Positions 29,547 through 39,913 are shown, counted from the first letter of the stretch. The stretch: 40,043 bases of DNA from W0P28-013 sp963659365 (GCA_963659365.1 CAVKTI010000014.1:1-40043); one strand, 5' to 3'. Made by a program: numbers and translations. Notes: generated by a model from the sequence alone, not told the origin.

Positions 29547-30017
29547 ATGATACAGAAAAAAGATATTCGCAGAACACAACGGCGGTCGGCAGATGCTATT
29601 CTTGCCGCACCGCTCAAAGTTCATATTGGCGGCGACACGCTCACGATGGCGCGCCCTACCATTCGCACATTCATTGCTGCGAGCCGTGCCATTTCCGAAC
29701 TGCCGCTTGCCGATGTGCAGGAGGGCAAAGAGATTTCGTGCATCATCTCGTATGCACGCCACAGCAAGCCGATAGGCAAGATATTCGCCACGATGTTGCT
29801 GGGGGCGCGCAAGTGGGAAAGCCCGCTTTTTCGCTGGCGCAAACGGCGGTTGGCTGACAAGATACTCGACACCTACTCGCCAGCCGACCTATCGACGGCG
29901 TTGGGCGAGGTGCTGATGGCGTTGGAGGTGCGCGATTTTTTCGTGCTTACCACTTCCCTGAACGAAGTCAATCTGATAAAGACGGAAGTGGTAAAAACGA
30001 CAGCATCTGGGCGATAG
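29547..30017 (+). CDS. Tail assembly chaperone (short, gpG-like product)
   Basis: ATG 29547 gives 156 residues; an open frame from 29520 would run through the tRNA and is discounted. The protein is basic and helical (PTIRTFIAASRAISELP, KIFATMLLGARKWES, LSTALGEVLMALEVRDFFVLTTSLNEVNLI), a pattern seen in proteins just upstream of tape measure genes that coat the tape measure during tail assembly. The ribosome would have to load on the tRNA's 3' half. Late in the gene is T TTT TTC, a slippery heptamer that can yield a longer product. Confidence 0.7.
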   Translation: MIQKKDIRRTQRRSADAILAAPLKVHIGGDTLTMARPTIRTFIAASRAISELPLADVQEGKEISCIISYARHSKPIGKIFATMLLGARKWESPLFRWRKRRLADKILDTYSPADLSTALGEVLMALEVRDFFVLTTSLNEVNLIKTEVVKTTASGR

Positions 30018-30193
30018 TAGGTCTGTTTGCGCAGAACTACCACATGCCGCCCGAAGCAGTACTCGATATGACACTGCAAAATGTGGTGATGTACAACGCA
30101 GTGTTGCCGAGTTATGTGTCGGACAAAGATAAGAGAATCAGCGGCGACGACCCACGCAACCGTGAGGCAATAGACCGTATGTTGGGACTGTAA
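29942..30193 (+). CDS. Tail assembly chaperone extension by -1 frameshift (gpGT-like)
   Basis: An open frame in the -1 phase reads RAYHFPERSQSDKDGSGKND, then SIWAIVGLFAQNYHMPPEAVL and on to TAA 30191-30193. It has no start codon with a leader. TTTTTTC at 29936-29942 is an ideal X-XXY-YYZ slip site aligned to the zero frame (TTT TTC), giving join(29547..29942, 29942..30193), 215 residues. Many siphoviruses make two tail chaperones this way. The segment FAQNYHMPPEAVLDMTLQNV looks like a genuine conserved domain. Confidence 0.7.
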   Translation, partial: RAYHFPERSQSDKDGSGKNDSIWAIVGLFAQNYHMPPEAVLDMTLQNVVMYNAVLPSYVSDKDKRISGDDPRNREAIDRMLGL

Positions 30194-30208
30194 AAAAAAG
30201 CAAACGCT

Positions 30209-33200
30209 ATGGCAGACAATGGCACACTCGATTTTGAGGCGCGGGTAAAGATGGACACAGAGGGTGCTGTGTCGTCTATCGATGATATGGTAAAAAAAGC
30301 GGAAGAGGCGGGCTTAAATATAGACCGCTATTTTACGCTTTCAAAGTGCAAAAAATCAATTGTTGAAATAAAAAATGAAATTGAAAAATGGCGTGAGAAA
30401 CAAAGGGCGTTAGGCGACGAATACAGCAGAACAGAGAACGCTATTGCAAAGGCGGAAAAGTCTATCAGTCAGATGAAGACAGGGCTGTCGCAAGCAGAGA
30501 TTAGCGGCGACGATATGAGTGTGCGTGTATTCACCAACAAGATTGCAGAAGAAGAGAAAAATTTGCAATCGCTCAAAAGTAAGTTGGGCGAGTTGGGCGG
30601 AGAAATAGATGCCACTTTGAAGCCTGTGGGCGAACTGAATGAAAAATTTACTGCGCTAAAAAATATAGAGAAACTGCTTGAGAATGCGCAACCAGCGTTG
30701 GCTACAAAAATTCGCAAGAACAAGGCGGAATTGGCGCAAATGGCGGCAGCAGGTCAGCAGAACACGGAGGCTTACAAGAAATTGGAAGCCGAAACAATCC
30801 AACTGACAAAACAGCAAACAGTGCTTAACAAAACGATGTCGGCTGGTGCAAAGTCGGGGCTATCGATGGCAGCGACGATGCAGGGGCTACAAGCGTTGTC
30901 GGGTGCATATTCGGCAGGATTAGGTGCTGTTTCTCTATTTTCGAGCAATCAAAAAGACCAGTTGGAAATTCAGACAAAACTGCAATCGGCAATGTCTGTT
31001 ACGGTTGGCATTCAAAGTGTTTATCAGTCGTTGTTGAAATCGAGTGCAATGATGCAGGGGCTGTATGCGGCGCAAACGAAAGCGGCTACAATCGCCACGA
31101 AACTCAAGACGGCTGCCGAGGGAAAGGGCGCAATCGCCACCAAAGCAGCCACAATAGCACAAAAGGCTTTCAACATAGTAGCCAAAGCCAACCCCTATGT
31201 GTTGCTGGCAATGGCTCTCGTTACTGTTGTGGGGGCGTTGGCTGCCTTTGCTGTTGGGACATCGAAAGCCAAAAGAGAGCAAGAATCGTTCAACCTCTCG
31301 TTGGAAAAGAAAGAAAAGGCGTTGGCGCGTCTGAATACAGAGCAAGAAAACAACATCAAGATAATGCAAGCCGAAGGGGCTTCGGAGGAGGAAATTCTGC
31401 ACCAACGGCTGGAGAATGCACGCGCCATAGAACGCGAAACGGCTGCCACTATCGATTTGATAAAGGCACGCAAGGATAAGAAAGGAAAGTTGAGCGATGA
31501 TGACCAAAATGCGTTAGCAGAATGGACGAAGAAAAATGAGGACGCTTACAACGAAATCAATTCGATATTGACCGACAGCACAGCGTATCAAATACGCTTG
31601 GAGCGTGAGAAGCAAGCCGAAATCAAACGCCTGACCGAGCAAGCGAACAAGGAGCAACTCGACCTGCAAAAGAGCCGCACCAAGGACAAGATGAAGCTCA
31701 TCGACTTGGAGTTGCAGCAGACCATTGCCGCCATCAAAAAAGAGCGCGCCGCCTACCAAGAAAAGTACGGCAAGGGGGCGGACACCTCGCAGTTCAGCCG
31801 CCGTATCGACATTGCCAAGCAGGGCGCAGCCGACAAACGCAGCGAGGTGAGCCGTGAGCGTGGGCGGCAATACGAGGACTTGGCAGCCGACACCGATAAG
31901 TTCCAGCAGAACCAAGAGATAGAGGTGCTGAAACAGCAAGCCGAAGCCACCACCGACCTCAACGAGAAATTGCTGTTGCAAGCCGAAATCCGTCAGCGGC
32001 TGCTCAATATCGAACTCGACCAACTCGACATCGACCGTCAGCGGGCGTTGGAAGACGCTGGCGACGACGAGCAGCAGAAGCAAATCATCAATCAGACATA
32101 CGACATCAAGGTAGAGCAAGCCCAATCGTCGAGCGCAATGCAGAGTGCGCAGGACGAACAGGCGGTGCTCGAACAGCGTAAGGCGCAATACGAGGAGTTT
32201 GCGCAGCGCACGGTGGAGATAGAGCAGCAGCGTGTCGAGAACATCAAAAAGATTGACGCGGCACTGGCGGCTGGCGACATCACAGAGAGCGAGGCTGCCG
32301 TGCAGAAGCAGTTTGTCGAAACGCAAGCGTCGCAGGACACCGAGCAGGCAAGCATCGAAACGCTTGGCACCAGCGTCGAGGGGCTGGGCGAGGAGTTGAA
32401 CGCCATTATGCAGAGCGTACTCAATCAGGGGCTGTTGGAGATACAAGCGCAACTGCCCACACTGAAAGCGGAACTCGCCTCGCTGAAAGCCAACAAGAAC
32501 GCCGACCCGAAACAGTTGGCAGTGTCGATGACCAAAGTGGCAGCCGCCGAAAAGGTGGTGAACGACTACACCGACAGCCTTGGCACATCGCAAAAAGAGT
32601 ACGGCAAGAGTGCCAAAGAGAACTGCGGAAAAGCCGCTGCCGCATTGAAAGTAGTGGGCGAGGCTGTCGATATGATTGCCGACAATTTCGGCGAGTTTAT
32701 GGGCGAGGCTGGGCAGGACGCTATGCAGGTTATTCAGACCGTTGTAACCGCTACACAAACGGCACTCACCGCTATCAGCACCACCTCGATAACAGCGGCA
32801 GAGGGCGTGAAAACGGCAGAAAAAGCGTCGGTCATCTTGGCTATCATCTCCGCCGCTATACAGGTGGTGATGGCGTTGGTAAATGTGTTTGCCAAATACT
32901 TCTCGAAAGCGGCGCAGACACAGGCACTCATCGACAAGAACAACGAGGCAATAGAAACCTCGAAAAACAGGGTAAAAGAGTTGCAAGCCGCGCAGAAATC
33001 GCAGACGGGGCGCGACTACTGGAAAACCCAATGGGAGCAGATAGACGAGTACAACAAACAGGCAGCACTCGCCGCCGAAAACGAAAAGTTGGCAAAGCAG
33101 AAAAAAGAGGAATCGAACACCTCGAAAAAGAAAGACGATGCCGAGCAGCAGGCGCAAGAGGCGCACCAAGCACAGTTGGACGCCGAAGAAAACTCACGCC

Positions 33201-33868
33201 AATTAATGGAGACATTCTACGAAGAGATGTCGGGGACGAGCCTCGAATCGTTTTCCGAGAACTTGGCAGACAGCATTGTCGAGGGCTTCAAGAGCGGCAC
33301 GGAGGATATGCGCGACATTTGGGACAGTGCGCTCGACGATATGTTCACCGACATGATAAAGCAGCAGATAAACCTGAGTCTGCAAAAGCGGTTGGCGGGC
33401 GTGTTTCAAAAAGTGCAAGACGCTTTTGCTGGCGGCGACACCAACCTCACACAGACCGAGATGGAGGCGATGAAAGCCGAATTTGAAATTGCCAAAGCGG
33501 GCGCAGAGGCGGAGATGGAGCAATGGCGGCAGTTGATGGAAACAATGGGTTTGACCACCGACGACGACATCGACGCTTCGTCGGGCGGCTTCGAGAGTAT
33601 GAGCCAAGACACCGCCGACGAACTGAATGGGCGTTTCACCGCCCTGCAGATGAGCGGCGCAAGCATCGACGCAAAAATGCAGTTGCAGTTGGACGGCACA
33701 AATATGCTCATCACGCAAGCGCAGGGCATAAAAGACACTGTGGCACTGATGGTGGGCATCGCTACCAATCAGTTGGAGGAACTGCGTGATATTAACGCAC
33801 ATACGGCATTGTTGGAAGAGACGAACAAACGCTTGAAACAGATACAATTAAACACCGACAAACTATGA
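30209..33868 (+). CDS. Tape measure protein
   Basis: The 1219-residue protein is the longest but one in the window, and sets tail length. Extended coiled coil makes up most of it (EKSISQMKTGLSQAEI, EEEKNLQSLKSKLGELGGE; later a long Gln/Glu/Lys region with repeated QA-type heptads). Two hydrophobic regions, near residues 325-350 (NPYVLLAMALVTVVGALAAF) and 870-897 (SVILAIISAAIQVVMALVNVF), fit membrane-interacting segments. No lytic domain was seen. It follows the chaperones, as in all siphoviruses. Confidence 0.88.
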   Translation: MADNGTLDFEARVKMDTEGAVSSIDDMVKKAEEAGLNIDRYFTLSKCKKSIVEIKNEIEKWREKQRALGDEYSRTENAIAKAEKSISQMKTGLSQAEISGDDMSVRVFTNKIAEEEKNLQSLKSKLGELGGEIDATLKPVGELNEKFTALKNIEKLLENAQPALATKIRKNKAELAQMAAAGQQNTEAYKKLEAETIQLTKQQTVLNKTMSAGAKSGLSMAATMQGLQALSGAYSAGLGAVSLFSSNQKDQLEIQTKLQSAMSVTVGIQSVYQSLLKSSAMMQGLYAAQTKAATIATKLKTAAEGKGAIATKAATIAQKAFNIVAKANPYVLLAMALVTVVGALAAFAVGTSKAKREQESFNLSLEKKEKALARLNTEQENNIKIMQAEGASEEEILHQRLENARAIERETAATIDLIKARKDKKGKLSDDDQNALAEWTKKNEDAYNEINSILTDSTAYQIRLEREKQAEIKRLTEQANKEQLDLQKSRTKDKMKLIDLELQQTIAAIKKERAAYQEKYGKGADTSQFSRRIDIAKQGAADKRSEVSRERGRQYEDLAADTDKFQQNQEIEVLKQQAEATTDLNEKLLLQAEIRQRLLNIELDQLDIDRQRALEDAGDDEQQKQIINQTYDIKVEQAQSSSAMQSAQDEQAVLEQRKAQYEEFAQRTVEIEQQRVENIKKIDAALAAGDITESEAAVQKQFVETQASQDTEQASIETLGTSVEGLGEELNAIMQSVLNQGLLEIQAQLPTLKAELASLKANKNADPKQLAVSMTKVAAAEKVVNDYTDSLGTSQKEYGKSAKENCGKAAAALKVVGEAVDMIADNFGEFMGEAGQDAMQVIQTVVTATQTALTAISTTSITAAEGVKTAEKASVILAIISAAIQVVMALVNVFAKYFSKAAQTQALIDKNNEAIETSKNRVKELQAAQKSQTGRDYWKTQWEQIDEYNKQAALAAENEKLAKQKKEESNTSKKKDDAEQQAQEAHQAQLDAEENSRQLMETFYEEMSGTSLESFSENLADSIVEGFKSGTEDMRDIWDSALDDMFTDMIKQQINLSLQKRLAGVFQKVQDAFAGGDTNLTQTEMEAMKAEFEIAKAGAEAEMEQWRQLMETMGLTTDDDIDASSGGFESMSQDTADELNGRFTALQMSGASIDAKMQLQLDGTNMLITQAQGIKDTVALMVGIATNQLEELRDINAHTALLEETNKRLKQIQLNTDKL

Positions 33869-34344
33869 TAGACAAACGATTTCCCGAAGCCAAAGAGGCA
33901 CTGCTGCAACTGATGCGCGAGAACAACATCTGCGACGACGGTTACAGCCGTGCTTTGGCTGCTACCGACTTGGCAGGGCTGATAGGCGTGATGAACGAGA
34001 ACCGCCTTTTTGTGGGGCATAGTTATGTACCTGCTACGGAGTGGCTGCGAACCTACTATGGCGACGACCTGCCCACGCTCAACAAGCACGGCATCTATCT
34101 CGACCAAGAGGTGGAGGTGCGCGACCAGCCTGTGGTGTGGCTCTATGGCAAATGCGTGTGCAACTACTTTTTCACGCTCCCCGAGATAGGCGAACTGGTG
34201 GTGTGCGATTTCAGTTGTGCGCTGGTGCATGTAACCAAAAGCGTGCTTTTCCGCGTCTATTTGGTAGATAACGGCATTGCCGAGATAGCCGACCACCCAA
34301 ACAAAGTGCGTATATACATCAAAGATAGGAGGGCGAAACAATGA
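33865..34344 (+). CDS. Tail protein of unknown function, 159 residues
   Basis: The gene overlaps the tape measure stop by ATGA and the next gene by 4 bases. The protein has a helical first third (LLQLMRENNICDDGYSRALAATDLAGLIGVMNEN) and a beta-rich rest with cysteines (VVWLYGKCVCNYFFTLPEIGELVVCDFSC). I do not recognise a domain. The position after the tape measure suggests a part of the distal tail or baseplate. Confidence 0.6.
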   Translation: MIDKRFPEAKEALLQLMRENNICDDGYSRALAATDLAGLIGVMNENRLFVGHSYVPATEWLRTYYGDDLPTLNKHGIYLDQEVEVRDQPVVWLYGKCVCNYFFTLPEIGELVVCDFSCALVHVTKSVLFRVYLVDNGIAEIADHPNKVRIYIKDRRAKQ

Positions 34345-34781
34345 CTATCACCATCAACGGCGCAAACATCACCACGCAGTTTGGGCTAACGCCGATAAAA
34401 GGCACGCTCGATAACTTGTGCAAGCCAGCGGAGATGAAATCGTTGGTAACAAACGACAACGCCGCCATCGACGGTGTTATTCCTGTACTCTACAACCGCA
34501 AGACCAAGCAGCGCACGGTGTCGTTGCCGTTTATCATTCGGCAGCCAAACCTCGCCGTGCTGTTGCAAACGGTCGATGCGCTCATTGCCTTTTTGCAGAA
34601 CGGTGCAAAGGACAGCACTGGCGCATACACGCACATCAACGAGGTGCTGGTTGCAGAGCAGCAGCGCAAGTACCGCCTCATCTACGAGAGTTTCGACAAA
34701 TACAGCAATTTCGACGCGAGCGGAAAAGCCACTATCAGCATAAAATTTACCGAACCAAACCCCACCAATAGAGCCTTATGA
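34341..34781 (+). CDS. Distal tail-like protein candidate
   Basis: The 146-residue protein begins MTITINGANITTQFGLTPIKGTLDN and ends in an ASGKATISIKFTEPNP strand. The short beta-rich profile with internal helix (LAVLLQTVDALIAFLQNG) fits small tube-like baseplate proteins of the Dit class, between tape measure and hub genes. The next gene overlaps by ATGA. Evidence is positional and structural only. Confidence 0.5.
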   Translation: MTITINGANITTQFGLTPIKGTLDNLCKPAEMKSLVTNDNAAIDGVIPVLYNRKTKQRTVSLPFIIRQPNLAVLLQTVDALIAFLQNGAKDSTGAYTHINEVLVAEQQRKYRLIYESFDKYSNFDASGKATISIKFTEPNPTNRAL

Positions 34782-37700
34782 ACGCACCACTCGAAAACAT
34801 AACCATCTACAACCCGATAGGCGGCGCACTCTGTACGCTGCCAGTAACCAATTCGTGCGACCGCTCCTACACGCTGGGAGGCGACAACAAAATCACGCTC
34901 AACTGCAAATTTGCCAAGCGTTACACCATTCCAGCGTTTTCGTATGTGCGCTACGACGCTGAACTGTTTTTTGTCAAAGAGTTGTATATGCCGCAGCCAA
35001 TGGGCGGCTACTACCAATACGAGTTGTCGTTTTTCTCGGTGCTGAATATGCTCTACAAGCCGTTGTTCAAGCGTTATGTAACGGTAGAGGGCAGCACTTT
35101 CGACGAACCCGAATTTGATGTGAACGCCAATCTTGCCACTATCGGCGAGATGCTGATAACCGCCATCGACAAGTATGCGGAGCGTGTGCCGCTCTACAAC
35201 AACCAAGAAACTATTTTTGCGCAGTGCCTCGCCGCTGGCAAGTTCCGTTTGTCGGACAATAGTGCCTACAACGACACCACGCTGCAAGCCTTTTCGTTTT
35301 CGGGAACGAGCATTCTCGACGCAATCAATATGGTGGCGCAAGCCTACGAAACGGAGTTTTGGTGCGTGCCGTCGTCGGGAGTAATACCCACCTACACGCT
35401 GCGGTTCGAGAAGTGCGAGCAGGGCGACATTATCACGCTTTCCGACACGATAGACAACGCCACACGCAAGAGCGGTGGGCTGATAAGTGCTGAATACAGC
35501 AGCGAGTTTGGCGATGTGCCGCAGGTGTTTCTGCCGATAGGCAGCGACCGCAATATCACGCGCAAGGTAGCGCAGCAGACCGTGAACGGCAATCTGATGA
35601 ATGTGTCGTATGCCAAGCGGCTGAAACTCGACCCCAACACCACCTATGCGTGGACAGACGACGCTGGCACAAGCATAAGCATAACCACCGACGCAGCAGG
35701 GGCTATTGCAGTCGATGGCGTTACTACTGGCATCGAGACCACCGAAACATTCGACGACATCTACCCCAAGTGCCGTTACCGTGTTACAGAGGTAGTTACG
35801 CGTGGCAGTGCCGACAATCCGTACTACAAAGTGATGTTCGAGGCGATAGGCGGCACAGGGCTGGCTGCACCCTATTTTCCGTTCACCATTGCCGACGGCG
35901 CAACCCTTTCGATTATCTTCGAGAGCGGTCTGTTGAACGGTATGGAGTTCGAGGTGCAGCAGGGCGACGGTGGCAACGGCGTGATGGGTTTGACAATCAT
36001 TCCAAACGGCGACGACGAGAGCGCACAGATACCCTACGGCTCGTTTGTGCCGACGGTGGGCGACGAGTTTGCCGTGTTCAATATCATTATGCCCGAAGCC
36101 TATGTCGAATCCGCCAAGTTGGAGTTGGCAAAAGCCGCCTACACCAAAGTGTGCGAGTACCGCGACACACGCCCCGACCTTTCGTGCAAGTCAGAGCCTA
36201 ACTATTTCCACGAAAACGGCGTGGAGATTTCGATGGGTTGCCGTGTGGCTGTCGAGAGCGAACTGATTGGCGACCTACAATATCTCTCGCGTGTGTCGGA
36301 GTTTTCCTACTCGCTTGCTTCGCCCGACGATGTGTCGTTCAAACTATCGTCGGCAGTGCAGGCAGGGTCGTTGGCAGCGTTGAAACTGGCGGTTGCCGAC
36401 GCTACCAACAGCGTGAACGGCTTGCAGCAGCGCAGCATTGTGTTGAGCCGTCGTGGCTGGCGCGACCAAAAAGAGTTGTCGGAGATGATTGAGAGCCTCG
36501 CCAGCGAGATGATGCTCATCGGCAACGAAAAGTACCAGTTTGGGCTTACCAGCACAATCAGCATACTGAACACCACCGCAGGAGCGTTTAGTGCCGTGAA
36601 ATTCACCGCAGGGGCGTTGTCGCACACGCAGCCGCCCTACCGCGACAACGGCAACAATGGCTTGTACGAAATGCCAGCCGCAACCTACTACAAGTCGAAT
36701 ATCAGCGGTTACGACGCTGCCACGCCCTACTACATCTATGCCGTGTTGGACAGCAGCACCGCCAAAGGCACTTGGCTCATCACCCCCACAGCGCAGGACG
36801 GCGAAATGTATATGTTGGTGGGCGTGTTGGCGAGCGAGTTCGAGAACCAGCGCACCTTTTCGCGCACTTACGGCTACACTGCCGTAACAGGCGGAAAAAT
36901 CACCACCGAGATGATTCAGGACGCTGGCAGCAACCTGATTATCGACTTTCAGAGCAACCCACCGCGCATTGTAGCACGCAACGGCGCAGAAATCATCGGT
37001 AATATCAAGTTCAAGGCGTCCGATGCCAAAACCGCCGCCGAATATATCGCCGAACTCACAAGCGGCGTATCGACCGCACAAAGCACCGCCGACGCTGCAC
37101 AAGCCGAAGCCGAAGCAGTGCGCGAGGAGTATCAAGAGGCTATCTCTGCCGAAGAACAGGCGCGCAACAGTGCCATAGCAGGCGTGCAGACGAGCATCGG
37201 CAGTCTGCAAAGTCAGATAGACGGCGAGGTTACGGCGTGGTTTTTGAACGGCGTGCCGACGCTCACCAACGCCCCAGCCGTTGATTGGACTACCGACGAC
37301 GAAAAGACACGCCACATAGGCGACACCTACACCAACATGAACACCTACGACGACGACCCCGACGCAGGCAAGTCGTGGCGTTGGTGCAAGGGCGCAAACG
37401 ATGACTTTGAAACGAGCGGAGACAGTATCTACACTGGTGCTAATCCGCTGACAATTACAGCCGATGCAAGCAGTAATTACCGCTATGTGGAACTCTCCGC
37501 CGATTTAACCAATTCCTCGCAGATACTATTCTCGTGCGACAAAGCGGTTGTCAAGGCAGGGAGTGCCACGCAGTTCACTGTTGGACTATACGATTTCAAC
37601 CAATCAAAAGCCAGTCAGTTCACCCACTTTACTATCAGCGAGAATAAGGTCGAAAAGATTTTCACCGTTCCCGATACTGGCACTTGGAGGTTGCTTCTCT

Positions 37701-39778
37701 ATGCTGGCAAGCAGGGCAGCACGGCTGGCAACAGTGTGGAATACACAAACATCAAGGTATGGTACGGCAGTGTGCGGAACAGTTGGCATTGGCACCTCAT
37801 TGCCGACAGCGACGCAGTGAAAGCACTCGTGGAGGCAGGTAAGGCGCAATCGACAGCCGACGGCAAGTCCACGACCTTTATCGTGCAGCCGAGCAACTAC
37901 CAAAAGGGCGACCTATGGATATTGCAGTCCGACAGCGACCACACCGCAGGCAAGAAAGGCGACATGCTCACCGCCAACGCCGACAGCACCACCTATGTAG
38001 CAAGCCATTGGAGCAAAGAGGTCAAATACACCGACGACACCGCCCTCGACAACTTGCAGATTGGCGGAAGAAATATGCTGCTGAATAGTAATAGTTATAC
38101 TTGGAATTGTTGGGGAACATCTTGGGCGAGTGGCGTTACCGATAAATACACAGCCACTAAAACAGATGAGTACTCGCAGGTTACCATAAACACCAAGCCG
38201 ACTACTACGCTTTCGACATATATTAATGTGTTCAACAAGATAACCAACGCGCTATGGGCAGGGAGAAAAGTAACCGTTTCGGCTATGTTGTATTCTTCGT
38301 ACCAAGACACCGTCAAGATTGGTTTCCTCGAAAGAAAAGACTCGACTGTATTACTTGACCAATACTACAACCATAATGCAGATATTGCGGTCGAAGCCAA
38401 AAAGTGGACGCAGGTATCGTGGTCGTTTGAAAGCCCCATTGATTTATATGCCGATGTCAATGGGCTGACACCGACAGCGTTGTATGTGGTTATATGCGGC
38501 TCTGCCATACCCGAAGCAGGCTCGTATTGGCGAATGAAAAATGTCAAGATTGAGTTTGGCAACAAGCCAACCGACTGGACGCCTGCGCCCGAAGATGTGG
38601 AGGTGGAGATAGCCGCCTTGGACTACCTCAAAAAGGCACTCAACGACGGCTCGACCGAGATAGCGGGCGGTCTGCTGATGACCAATGTGCTGATGCTGAA
38701 AAACCTCGCAGGGGCGGTTACGGCAGGGTTGAGCGGACTGACCAAGAATACAGGCACAAGCATTGCCGACAATGTGCTGCTGTGGGGCGGTGGCACATAC
38801 GAAGAGGCGTTCTATGCCGCCAACAACGCCAACTACTACAAGGCAGCCAGTGGCACAACACCCATCACCACCCTCATCAAAAAAGACGGCACAGGCAAGA
38901 TAGGCGTGTTCAAAATTTCCAGCACACAAATCACCGTCGATGTACCCAACCAAGGCAAAATCGTTATCGATGGCAGCACCAGCAACGCAGGCATCTACAT
39001 ACAAGATACCAACGGCGAGAATAAGGCGGTATTTACGCCTCGTTCCATTAGTGGTTCTGATTTTCCGAAAGATGATGCGACAAGCACAAAAACTTATAGT
39101 ATCAGCGCAAACGGCGCACTTACGAATTCGTATGGTTCATTTACGAGCAATACATTCACGGCGCGCGACACAACGAACAACGCCGACCAAACGCAAACCA
39201 TCACCAAAAGCCTCAAAGGAACAGCCACATTCTCTATAAATATCAATTGCGCTGGCGGTCTTATTGGGTCAAGTAGCACAACATATCAGGCGGTAATTAC
39301 TGTAACATCGAGTATAAATCTTACTGCTTGCGCTACAAAAGTCATCAGCGCAACGGCTGCATCTGGTTATACGGGGACGAAATACCTCGCAGGCTCGCTT
39401 GATTTTGATTTTTCCAAGTATGCCTTGGCTGGCGACCAAACACTGACAGTAACAGTAAGAACAGCAATCAATGGGAAAATAGACGCTAATAGTGGAATTA
39501 TCATAAGCGGAGAAACTACTTTGCCACTTGCTTCTGGCACGCGTTCGGTAACATTGTCGGCTACCTACACCGATACTGTTGTAACGAAATACATCTACAA
39601 GCCGAAAACGATTATCGGGAAAGACGGCATGGTGTGTGCATTGAGCAAAGACTGCTACTTTATGACACGACTCGGGGTTAATGCCCAAGAGATTATATTT
39701 CGTGGGTTGCCAACAACTGCACCTGCCACCACTGGGCAACTCTATAACGACGGCGGCACGGTAAAAATAAAGACCTAA
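34778..39778 (+). CDS. Tail hub/fibre protein, probable receptor-binding component
   Basis: The 1666-residue protein has several regions. Residues 1-480 look like a baseplate hub domain (GGDNKITLNCKFAKRYTIPAF, FFVKELYMPQPMGGYYQYELSF). Residues 500-800 include a connector and helical coiled coil (SGVSTAQSTADAAQAEAEAVREEYQEA). Beyond 850 are beta-sandwich segments like carbohydrate-binding modules (YRYVELSADLTNSSQILFSCDK; GGRNMLLNSNSYTWNCWG). The C-terminus is Thr/Ser-rich with an Ig-like run. Fused hub and fibre in one gene is common in Bacteroidota siphoviruses. It likely recognises surface polysaccharide. A terminator follows at once. Confidence 0.75.
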   Translation: MNAPLENITIYNPIGGALCTLPVTNSCDRSYTLGGDNKITLNCKFAKRYTIPAFSYVRYDAELFFVKELYMPQPMGGYYQYELSFFSVLNMLYKPLFKRYVTVEGSTFDEPEFDVNANLATIGEMLITAIDKYAERVPLYNNQETIFAQCLAAGKFRLSDNSAYNDTTLQAFSFSGTSILDAINMVAQAYETEFWCVPSSGVIPTYTLRFEKCEQGDIITLSDTIDNATRKSGGLISAEYSSEFGDVPQVFLPIGSDRNITRKVAQQTVNGNLMNVSYAKRLKLDPNTTYAWTDDAGTSISITTDAAGAIAVDGVTTGIETTETFDDIYPKCRYRVTEVVTRGSADNPYYKVMFEAIGGTGLAAPYFPFTIADGATLSIIFESGLLNGMEFEVQQGDGGNGVMGLTIIPNGDDESAQIPYGSFVPTVGDEFAVFNIIMPEAYVESAKLELAKAAYTKVCEYRDTRPDLSCKSEPNYFHENGVEISMGCRVAVESELIGDLQYLSRVSEFSYSLASPDDVSFKLSSAVQAGSLAALKLAVADATNSVNGLQQRSIVLSRRGWRDQKELSEMIESLASEMMLIGNEKYQFGLTSTISILNTTAGAFSAVKFTAGALSHTQPPYRDNGNNGLYEMPAATYYKSNISGYDAATPYYIYAVLDSSTAKGTWLITPTAQDGEMYMLVGVLASEFENQRTFSRTYGYTAVTGGKITTEMIQDAGSNLIIDFQSNPPRIVARNGAEIIGNIKFKASDAKTAAEYIAELTSGVSTAQSTADAAQAEAEAVREEYQEAISAEEQARNSAIAGVQTSIGSLQSQIDGEVTAWFLNGVPTLTNAPAVDWTTDDEKTRHIGDTYTNMNTYDDDPDAGKSWRWCKGANDDFETSGDSIYTGANPLTITADASSNYRYVELSADLTNSSQILFSCDKAVVKAGSATQFTVGLYDFNQSKASQFTHFTISENKVEKIFTVPDTGTWRLLLYAGKQGSTAGNSVEYTNIKVWYGSVRNSWHWHLIADSDAVKALVEAGKAQSTADGKSTTFIVQPSNYQKGDLWILQSDSDHTAGKKGDMLTANADSTTYVASHWSKEVKYTDDTALDNLQIGGRNMLLNSNSYTWNCWGTSWASGVTDKYTATKTDEYSQVTINTKPTTTLSTYINVFNKITNALWAGRKVTVSAMLYSSYQDTVKIGFLERKDSTVLLDQYYNHNADIAVEAKKWTQVSWSFESPIDLYADVNGLTPTALYVVICGSAIPEAGSYWRMKNVKIEFGNKPTDWTPAPEDVEVEIAALDYLKKALNDGSTEIAGGLLMTNVLMLKNLAGAVTAGLSGLTKNTGTSIADNVLLWGGGTYEEAFYAANNANYYKAASGTTPITTLIKKDGTGKIGVFKISSTQITVDVPNQGKIVIDGSTSNAGIYIQDTNGENKAVFTPRSISGSDFPKDDATSTKTYSISANGALTNSYGSFTSNTFTARDTTNNADQTQTITKSLKGTATFSININCAGGLIGSSSTTYQAVITVTSSINLTACATKVISATAASGYTGTKYLAGSLDFDFSKYALAGDQTLTVTVRTAINGKIDANSGIIISGETTLPLASGTRSVTLSATYTDTVVTKYIYKPKTIIGKDGMVCALSKDCYFMTRLGVNAQEIIFRGLPTTAPATTGQLYNDGGTVKIKT

Positions 39779-39802
39779 AATGCGTGTAAATAACGCATTT
39801 TT
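39777..39802 (+). terminator. Terminator after the tail hub/fibre gene
   Basis: The stem AAATGCGT/ACGCATTT (8 bp, loop GTAAATA) begins within the stop codon and is followed by T's. It separates the structural operon from the following lysis-type gene, which has its own promoter. Confidence 0.6.
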
Positions 39803-39828
39803 CGCGCCCGAAAAGTTATTGTCAGGTG

Positions 39829-39859
39829 TGTGAAAAAGGCACTTTTTATAGTATATTTG
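39829..39859 (+). promoter_or_regulatory. Promoter of the end-of-window gene
   Basis: TATATTTG at 39852-39859 is a full -7 match. The bases 19 upstream (TGTG, 39829-39832) match the -33 element only partly. The start codon at 39914 follows 55 bases later. Confidence 0.5.
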
Positions 39860-39913
39860 CATAACGCGGAAAAGTGAAAAAATGAAAAAGACATTGAACA
39901 AGGAGGCGGCACT

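Noticed and set aside
29991..29999. AAAAA run as the frameshift site of the tail chaperone
   Set aside because: Only the P-site tRNA could re-pair fully; the upstream TTTTTTC heptamer satisfies both sites.
31514..33169. 551-codon ORF antisense to the tape measure gene
   Set aside because: It is a shadow of the coiled-coil coding bias on the plus strand; Leu/Phe/Val/Arg-rich composition without domains.
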